DNA of 64,000 nt from CBDCFV01 sp965261795 (GTDB lineage Bacteria > Chloroflexota > Dehalococcoidia > Lucifugimonadales > UBA3495), in the NCBI GenBank assembly GCA_965261795.1, contig OZ253476.1, forward strand, positions 1,550,001 through 1,614,000, given 5' to 3'. Under the pieces are notes generated by a model. It did not search any database. It worked only from the letters and a program-made list of their open reading frames with translations, and had not been told where the DNA came from. A program made the translations under genes and the position numbers. This document shows, in pieces, positions 59,087 through 64,000 of the stretch (position 1 is its first letter; each line of letters starts with the position of its first letter).

Positions 59087-60250
59087 ATGCCATCCGGCGG
59101 GATTCTTTCCGCAGCCGGTGTAATCGGGCTGTTGGTGCTATTGCCTATATATTTGTGGCTCACCGCCATAGAAAGGCCAAGCACACCCATCCTGACCGGG
59201 TTGAAGTCACCACGCGGCCTTACTGCATTGGACGGGGAACAACTGCTGATTTCGGAAGTGTTGGGCGGCAGGCTGCTGCGAACTGACTTGAAGGGTAAGG
59301 TTACCGAGGTGGCCGCCGGCTTGCCGGCCACTTTCGGTGGTCCCAGCGGCGACTATCCTATCGGTGTTTCTTCAGCCATTCTGCATGACCAAGCCTATTA
59401 CTACGTCGCGGGGGAACCCCATCACGGAGGCGGCGTTTCCCGGATCAAGGACTTTTCCACCCTGTACCGTTTGGAGTCGGGCGGCGAGCCGGAGAGGGTA
59501 GCCGGAGGAATAGGCCCCTTCGGCTTTTCAATCACCCGGATAACCAATCCTTACGATTTGGCGGCCGCGCCCCGCGGCGGCTTCTTCATCAGTGACGCCG
59601 GGGTTAACGCTGTGCTATACGTCTCCGAAGCTGGGGAAATCTCCGACTATGCCGCTTTTTCCAAGAGAGACGTTCAGGGTCCAGCCGGCCTTATAGACAT
59701 TGAGGCCGTGCCAACGGGCTTGACCATCGGCCCGGACAAGGCTCTTTACGTAGCCACATTCACTGGCCACCCTTACCCTCGGGGTGAGGCCCGCGTATAC
59801 CGTTTCGTGGATGTCAACGATGACGGCGACGCTATGGACCAGGGTGAGGTTACGGTATTCGCCCACGGATTTTCGGTAGCCACCGACCTGGCCTTTGACG
59901 ACAAAGGAGGGTTACTGGTGACGGAGTTCAGCGCCGATATGTTGAGGCTGGTACAGGAACTGGGCCACAAGCGGGCGGCGGAGATCCCCGGAAGGGTGGT
60001 GCGCTGGGACAACGGAGTTATCTCGGTGGTTGCCGAGGGCTTGGTCTCTCCAACGTCCGTTGCGGTCGTGGATGGCCGGATTCTGGTGAGCGAGGAGTTT
60101 ATCGGCTCGATAACCGAGGTCAATCCGAAACGGTTCTCCATCTTGTTTGCCGCGGTCATATCGGCTGCTGCTGGAGTGGGCGTTGCCCTCGTTCTGTTGG
60201 GAGGCATGTACGCAGCGCGTTCGAAGTTCCGGACAGGGTTGCAAAGCTAA
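59087..60250 (+). CDS. membrane-anchored ScyD/ScyE-like beta-propeller protein
   Basis: A 387-residue protein with an N-terminal membrane helix (about 5-30, SAAGVIGLLVLLPIYLWL), a long propeller-like domain and a C-terminal membrane helix (about 350-375, LFAAVISAAAGVGVALVLLG). The middle shows repeated strand-turn units such as LKSPRGLTALDGEQLLISEV, TRITNPYDLAAAPRGGFFIS and VATDLAFDDKGGLLVTEFSA, as in ScyD/ScyE family propellers. The ATG at 59087 follows GGAGG by six bases. It is divergent from proV. The ligand and function are unknown; it may bind extracytoplasmic solutes. Confidence 0.75.
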   Translation: MPSGGILSAAGVIGLLVLLPIYLWLTAIERPSTPILTGLKSPRGLTALDGEQLLISEVLGGRLLRTDLKGKVTEVAAGLPATFGGPSGDYPIGVSSAILHDQAYYYVAGEPHHGGGVSRIKDFSTLYRLESGGEPERVAGGIGPFGFSITRITNPYDLAAAPRGGFFISDAGVNAVLYVSEAGEISDYAAFSKRDVQGPAGLIDIEAVPTGLTIGPDKALYVATFTGHPYPRGEARVYRFVDVNDDGDAMDQGEVTVFAHGFSVATDLAFDDKGGLLVTEFSADMLRLVQELGHKRAAEIPGRVVRWDNGVISVVAEGLVSPTSVAVVDGRILVSEEFIGSITEVNPKRFSILFAAVISAAAGVGVALVLLGGMYAARSKFRTGLQS

Positions 60251-60378
60251 TACGACCTCGAAGTGGCCGAGAACCATCTATACCATAGACTGGACGTAGT
60301 GACAGCCTACGCGCCACAGTAGTCCCGCTGGTTGCTTTACACGCTGGGCCAGGTTGCCGTTTCGGGCATTAGCGTTTC

Positions 60379-61716
60379 TTATGCAGGCTTCGTTGCTTTG
60401 CCGGTGGCGTAACGATTTGGCGGGACCGGCAAGCCCAGGTTGCCGTGGAAGGTGTCGTCTTCATACGCGGTGCGGAACAGCCCGCGCTCCTTCAGTATCG
60501 GCACAACCCCATCGACGAACTCGGTGAACCCGTCGGGCAGCACTGAGTTGCTCACCATGAAGCCGTCGGCGGCCCGTTCCTCGAACCATAGCTGCATGGT
60601 GTCCGCCACGTTGGCCGGTGTGCCGATGTAGGCTGGTTTGGGGGTCGTTTCCCGGAGCGCTACCTGCCGCAGCGTGAGGTTTTGTTCTCGTGCAGCCTCT
60701 TTAATCCTGTCGGTGGCGCTTTCCCAGCCATTGCGGGCGAAATCGCCCAGTTCGGGGAAAGGGCTGTCAATCTCGAACCGGGTGAAATCGATGTCGTTAA
60801 AGTAACGGCCCAAATAATTCAGGGCGTCGGTCATGCTGACCAAGTTGGCTATCTGGTTATATTTATCGTTGGCCTCCTGGGGCGTTCCACCGACTATGGG
60901 CCCGCAACCGGGAAGGATGAGGACCTCGTCCGGGTTCCTGCCGTGCTTGGCGGCCCGTTCCTTAATCTCCTTGTAGAAATCCTTGCCGTCCTCCAGCGAC
61001 CGGTTGGTGGCGAATATGGCGTCGGCATGGCGGGAAGCGAACTCCTTGCCGGCTTCCGACGCGCCGGCTTGGATAAGGATGGGCCTGCCCTGCTTGGACC
61101 TGGCTATATTCAATGGCCCTTGGACTGAAAAGAACTCGCCTTTGTAGTCCAAGCGGTGCATCTTTGCTGGGTCAAAGAAGACGCCGGTTTCCTTGTCGAA
61201 AACGAAAGCGTCGTCCTCCCACGAGTCCCACAGGCCTTTGGTGACCTCCACAAACTCGTGGGCCATCCGGTACCGCAGATCGTGTTCCGGGTGTTCCGGC
61301 TTGCTGTAGTTGAGAGCGGACCCCTCTAACGGAGAGGTCACAATGTTCCAACCGGCGCGTCCTCCGCTGATATGGTCTATCGAGGCAAACTGCCTGGCAA
61401 TGGTGAACGGGTCGCTGTAGGTAGTGGACAGGGTGGCCGCCAAGCCGATGTGAGAGGTGTGGGCAGCCAACACCGCCAGCAAAGTCAGCGGCTCGAACCG
61501 GTTCAGGAAGATGGGATGGGACTTTTCACTGATGTACAAGCCGTCGCCAAAAAAGACGAAGTCCAACTTCGCCTCTTCGGCCTTCTTCGTCAGGTTTATG
61601 TAGTATTCCAGGTTGATGGGCCCGTCGGGCACGGCGTTGGGGTGCCGCCAGGAAGCCATATTGCTCCCCGTCCCGGAAAAGAACGCTCCCAGGTGCATCA
61701 TGCGGGCTTCCGTCAT
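60379..61716 (-). CDS. NtaA/DmoA-family FMN-dependent monooxygenase
   Basis: A 445-residue monooxygenase of the nitrilotriacetate/dimethylsulfide/alkyl type that uses reduced FMN from a partner reductase. Landmarks are MHLGAFFSGTGSNMASWRHP, DFVFFGDGLYISEKSHP, LAAHTSHIGLAATLSTTYSD, RAGWNIVTSPLEGSALNY, RPILIQAGASEAGKEFASRH and the end region IGTPANVADTMQLWFEERA. The ATG at 61716 follows GAGGCCAAGA. The first step of C-S or C-N bond cleavage is a plausible role. It is the last gene of the - strand operon that begins with the UGA-containing reductase-like gene. Confidence 0.9.
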   Translation of the reverse strand: MTEARMMHLGAFFSGTGSNMASWRHPNAVPDGPINLEYYINLTKKAEEAKLDFVFFGDGLYISEKSHPIFLNRFEPLTLLAVLAAHTSHIGLAATLSTTYSDPFTIARQFASIDHISGGRAGWNIVTSPLEGSALNYSKPEHPEHDLRYRMAHEFVEVTKGLWDSWEDDAFVFDKETGVFFDPAKMHRLDYKGEFFSVQGPLNIARSKQGRPILIQAGASEAGKEFASRHADAIFATNRSLEDGKDFYKEIKERAAKHGRNPDEVLILPGCGPIVGGTPQEANDKYNQIANLVSMTDALNYLGRYFNDIDFTRFEIDSPFPELGDFARNGWESATDRIKEAAREQNLTLRQVALRETTPKPAYIGTPANVADTMQLWFEERAADGFMVSNSVLPDGFTEFVDGVVPILKERGLFRTAYEDDTFHGNLGLPVPPNRYATGKATKPA

Positions 61717-61758
61717 TCTTGGCCTCAACTTTTATATGCCATCCGGCAGGGTCCGGAG

Positions 61759-62793
61759 TCAGGAAGTGAGAGTTTGGGGCAGCGCTTCGCTGAGCAGCTT
61801 GTACGAATGGAGGCGTTTTTTAAAGTCACGGATCCCAGTGACGACGAACACTTCATCGACTTGATATTTTGCTTGAACGCCGGCCAGCTCGCGTCGCACT
61901 GTTTCTTTGGAGCCGTGGATAACTTCCAGGTCCCGTACTTCGAAAACACAGTTTTCCCCGGACTGGCGGCGAAACTCTTCCGCAACTTCCAAGGTGAAAA
62001 CGGTTACTATCCTCCCGCTTTCTACGTGAACTCTCACCAACTTGAGGCCTGAGGCGAACGTTCGAGCTTCTTCATCGGTTTCGGCTACCATAACTGGTAA
62101 CGCCAGCATGGCTTGGGGGCCTTTACCGCTTACCGGGTCGAACTTGTCCCGGTATGTTTGCATTGCCTCCGCCATTACGCCCTCGTCATTATTGAGAAAC
62201 AGCGCGAAGACGTAAGGCAACCCAAAGCTGCCGGCCATTTCCGCGCTGGACGGAGTCGTACCCAAGACAAACAGGTCGGCCGGTTGGGTTGGTATAGGAC
62301 TTGCTTGCAGTCCATAAAGGGGATGGTCCTGCTCCAACCGGTTTTGGAGGAAGCTTTGTAACTCCAAAACCTTCCCTTGAAGTGACTTGGCGCCGTACCC
62401 GGTGTCCTGCTGCAACGCACGGGTCGAGTTGGGCATCCCGCCTGGCCCGCCGCCAATTCCCAAGTCAACTCTTCCGCCCGCAAGGCAGGAGAGGACATTG
62501 AAATTCTCCGCCACCTTGTAGGGACTGTAGTGCTGGAGCATCACCCCGCCGGAACCAACGCGAATGCGGTCCGTTTTTGCGAGCAAGTGAGATATAAGCA
62601 CCTCCGGAGAAGAACCCATGACCCCTGTGGAGCCGTGGTGCTCGGTGACCCAAAACCGGTTATACCCCCACCGCTCGGCGCATTGAGCCAGTTGTATAGT
62701 GTGCTGAAAGGCGTCGGCAGCAGTTTCATCAGGATACACTGGACTCTGGTCCAGTACGCTGAGCTTCAACCGGGCGGTTTGTGCGTGTTCCAT
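61759..62793 (-). CDS. LLM-class (luciferase-like) flavin-dependent oxidoreductase
   Basis: A 344-residue member of the bacterial luciferase-like superfamily (LLM), of the MsnO8-like group. KLSVLDQSPVYPDETAADAF opens the protein, then CAERWGYNRFWVTEHHG, DRIRVGSGGVMLQHYSPYKV, GRVDLGIGGGPGGMPNSTRA and ELAGVQAKYQVDEVFVVTGI. It probably uses FMN or F420 and oxidises a small organic compound. The gene starts 10 bases after the end of the reductase-like gene, and the NtaA-like monooxygenase follows, so all three are co-transcribed. Confidence 0.9.
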   Translation of the reverse strand: MEHAQTARLKLSVLDQSPVYPDETAADAFQHTIQLAQCAERWGYNRFWVTEHHGSTGVMGSSPEVLISHLLAKTDRIRVGSGGVMLQHYSPYKVAENFNVLSCLAGGRVDLGIGGGPGGMPNSTRALQQDTGYGAKSLQGKVLELQSFLQNRLEQDHPLYGLQASPIPTQPADLFVLGTTPSSAEMAGSFGLPYVFALFLNNDEGVMAEAMQTYRDKFDPVSGKGPQAMLALPVMVAETDEEARTFASGLKLVRVHVESGRIVTVFTLEVAEEFRRQSGENCVFEVRDLEVIHGSKETVRRELAGVQAKYQVDEVFVVTGIRDFKKRLHSYKLLSEALPQTLTS

Positions 62794-62803
62794 AGTGGGA
62801 CGG

Positions 62804-64000
62804 TCATACCCCGGCTTGGGCCAGGGTGGTCACGGTGGGACCGTTGACCGGCCGGGTCAGCATTTGTACCGCTGACCGTAAAAAGTCAGTCCGCCACGCC
62901 GCCTCCGCTTCAGGCGTAAAGTTCAGGTTGCCCAGTGGATGGTGGAACCTCCCCTCGGCTTTGAATATACGGTTTGCGCCGACCCGCTCGGCGATGCTGA
63001 TCAGGGCAGTAATCAATACGACGGGCAGCCCCGCCCGGTCCAGTTCCTTCGCCAGCGTAGCGCCGCTACGCGTCCCGGTCCCTCAAGTCGCAGTGAGAAT
63101 GACTGCCTCGACTCCTTGCGACTTCAGGTCCTGGGCCATCTCCCGACCGATTCGCTCCATCACTTTGATGTTAGCCATGTTGCCCGTAGTCACGTAATAA
63201 TGATCGCAAAGGCGTCCTATGATTCCCGCTTCTTCCAAGGCGCGGGCCGCATCCAGAGGCACGGCCCTGTGTGGGTCGGCGTTGGTGCCTGTGGTGTCGC
63301 ATCCGCCATGCCAAGCCTCGTAGCTCCCTTGCCTTAGAGTGTCCAGCCCTGCGATGGGGTACTTCAGCCACTTGGAGGCGTTCCATGTTTCCAGTTTGTC
63401 GGGGTTCCCAAAAGGGACCAGCCCGGACTCGGTCACCAACGCCACCGTTGCGCCCGACAGGTTGGGCACCGGAGGCGCAGGGGGAACATTGGCAAAGTCG
63501 GGAATTGGAAGTTCGCTTTGGAAAGGCCTGCCGGCCAGCTTTGACACCAGCATGTCCACGGCCCTTTCCGCCGCCCCCTGCGGCACGCGCAGGTTCTTGC
63601 GCAGCCCGGTGGGGAAATAACCCTCCTCGTGAGCCGGGCCTATCTCGCGGCCGTCGCCAAGCTTCAGCGCGAAATTGGCAAGGTCGGCCAGGGCCTGATT
63701 CATGGATGCCACGGTATCGCCGGTAGGGATGATGTACACGTTGTTACGGTAAAGCTCCACACCCGGATTGTTTATGTTCATCGCGGTTACCCCAGGCTTG
63801 CCGATGCCGCGCCACGCTTGGGTCAACGCACCGCACGCCGTCCCGTAGCGGCCGGAGTTGAACGCTGGTCCCGCCACCAGTACGTCTGCCCCTGAATTCT
63901 TCGCCATCTCCAGCAGTTGGGCCAGGGCCTCCTGTTCGTGCTCGATGAAATGGTTGTCGCCGCAAATTATGGTTCCAACGATGTTGCCCCGCTCTCCAAG
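62804..64000 (-). CDS. glycine/sarcosine/betaine-reductase B-like protein with in-frame UGA (candidate selenoprotein), 5' end outside window
   Basis: Two open frames joined through the UGA at 63083-63085 give one protein of the selenoprotein B family (glycine, betaine, sarcosine or D-proline reductase). Upstream of the UGA are TIICGDNHFIEHEQEALAQL, ADVLVAGPAFNSGRYGTACG, NNPGVELYRNNVYIIPTGDT and GGCDTTGTNADPHRAVPLDA. The UGA then stands in ILTAT-U-GTGTRSGATLAKE, the place of selenocysteine in TSTUGTCTRCGA of GrdB. After it comes DRAGLPVVLITALISIAERV, HHPLGNLNFTPEAE and the real stop at 62804. Both cysteines that usually follow the selenocysteine are absent. 398 residues lie in the window, and about 40 N-terminal residues are missing. 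Confidence 0.82.
63055..63071 (-). promoter_or_regulatory. candidate bacterial SECIS hairpin
   Basis: On the - strand the 17 bases fold as GCGTAGC-GGC-GCTACGC, a perfect 7-bp stem with a 3-base loop containing G. It starts 11 bases after the UGA at 63083-63085, so the loop lies about 18 bases downstream. That is within the range of SelB-binding hairpins in bacterial selenoprotein genes, which sit inside the coding sequence. Confidence 0.6.

Noticed and set aside
62804..63016. separate small gene of 70 residues after the UGA
   Set aside because: It continues the reductase-B homology in the same frame as the upstream part; the internal ATG has no ribosome site.

Overview
The window looks like a piece of an uncultured bacterial chromosome, most likely a Chloroflexota bacterium of the SAR202/Dehalococcoidia type. 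This is inferred from the gene set, because no rRNA or tRNA is present to settle it. Points in favour are substrate-binding lipoproteins carrying long Glu/Lys/Val stalks, flavin-dependent monooxygenases, many amidohydrolase and peptidase-like enzymes, DUF1501/DUF1800 proteins, Uma2-type nucleases and no sign of outer-membrane genes. Base composition is fairly G+C-rich except for one AT-rich islet at about 32.46-32.64 kb. No tRNA, rRNA, CRISPR array or intact transposase gene was found.

Layout. 0.2-5.7 kb: a small membrane protein and tsaD converge, then a CNNM/CorC-type transporter, a phosphoglycerate-mutase-family phosphatase and tilS run together. 5.8-12.0 kb: a complete peptide-type ABC importer split into two convergent operons (two ATPases on +, binding protein and two permeases on -) that meet at a perfect hairpin. 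12.3-17.1 kb: a DUF6282 hydrolase, an NHL propeller, DUF1501 and DUF1800 on the - strand. 17.3-21.7 kb: two Uma2 nucleases sharing a duplicated 3' end, a lipoprotein, a broken oxidoreductase and a 19-bp tandem array. 21.7-28.0 kb: PLP lyase, small coiled-coil membrane protein, ThDP decarboxylase, MITE-like copy 1, molybdenum hydroxylase large subunit and cupin. 28.3-32.3 kb: a second peptide-type importer without its ATPases. 33-42.7 kb: hydrolases and peptidases (M19, deacetylase, phosphotriesterase, M24, amidase, amidohydrolase), an AAA/DUF4143 ATPase, a truncated permease and a GNAT acetyltransferase.

43.0-45.6 kb and 52.3-58.9 kb form an osmoprotection region. It holds a glycine/sarcosine N-methyltransferase, two sarcosine/dimethylglycine-type methyltransferases and a betaine/proline importer (ProV, ProW and two ProX paralogues). 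It is interrupted by a zinc-uptake operon at 46.6-51.5 kb (Fur-family regulator, ZnuA, ZnuC, ZnuB and an MFS protein with histidine-rich ends) and by MITE-like copy 2. The cell could therefore both make betaine from glycine and import it.

59-64 kb: a membrane-anchored propeller protein, then a - strand operon reading in from beyond the right edge. Its first gene is a glycine/betaine-reductase B-type protein with an in-frame UGA that fits selenocysteine, followed by two flavin-dependent monooxygenase-family genes.

The strongest candidates for something new are the UGA-containing reductase-like selenoprotein in an FMN-monooxygenase operon, the glycine-to-betaine pathway next to ProXWV, the pair of MITE-like elements whose internal 40-bp palindrome array differs from 2 to 14 copies, and the His-tailed MFS protein in the zinc operon.
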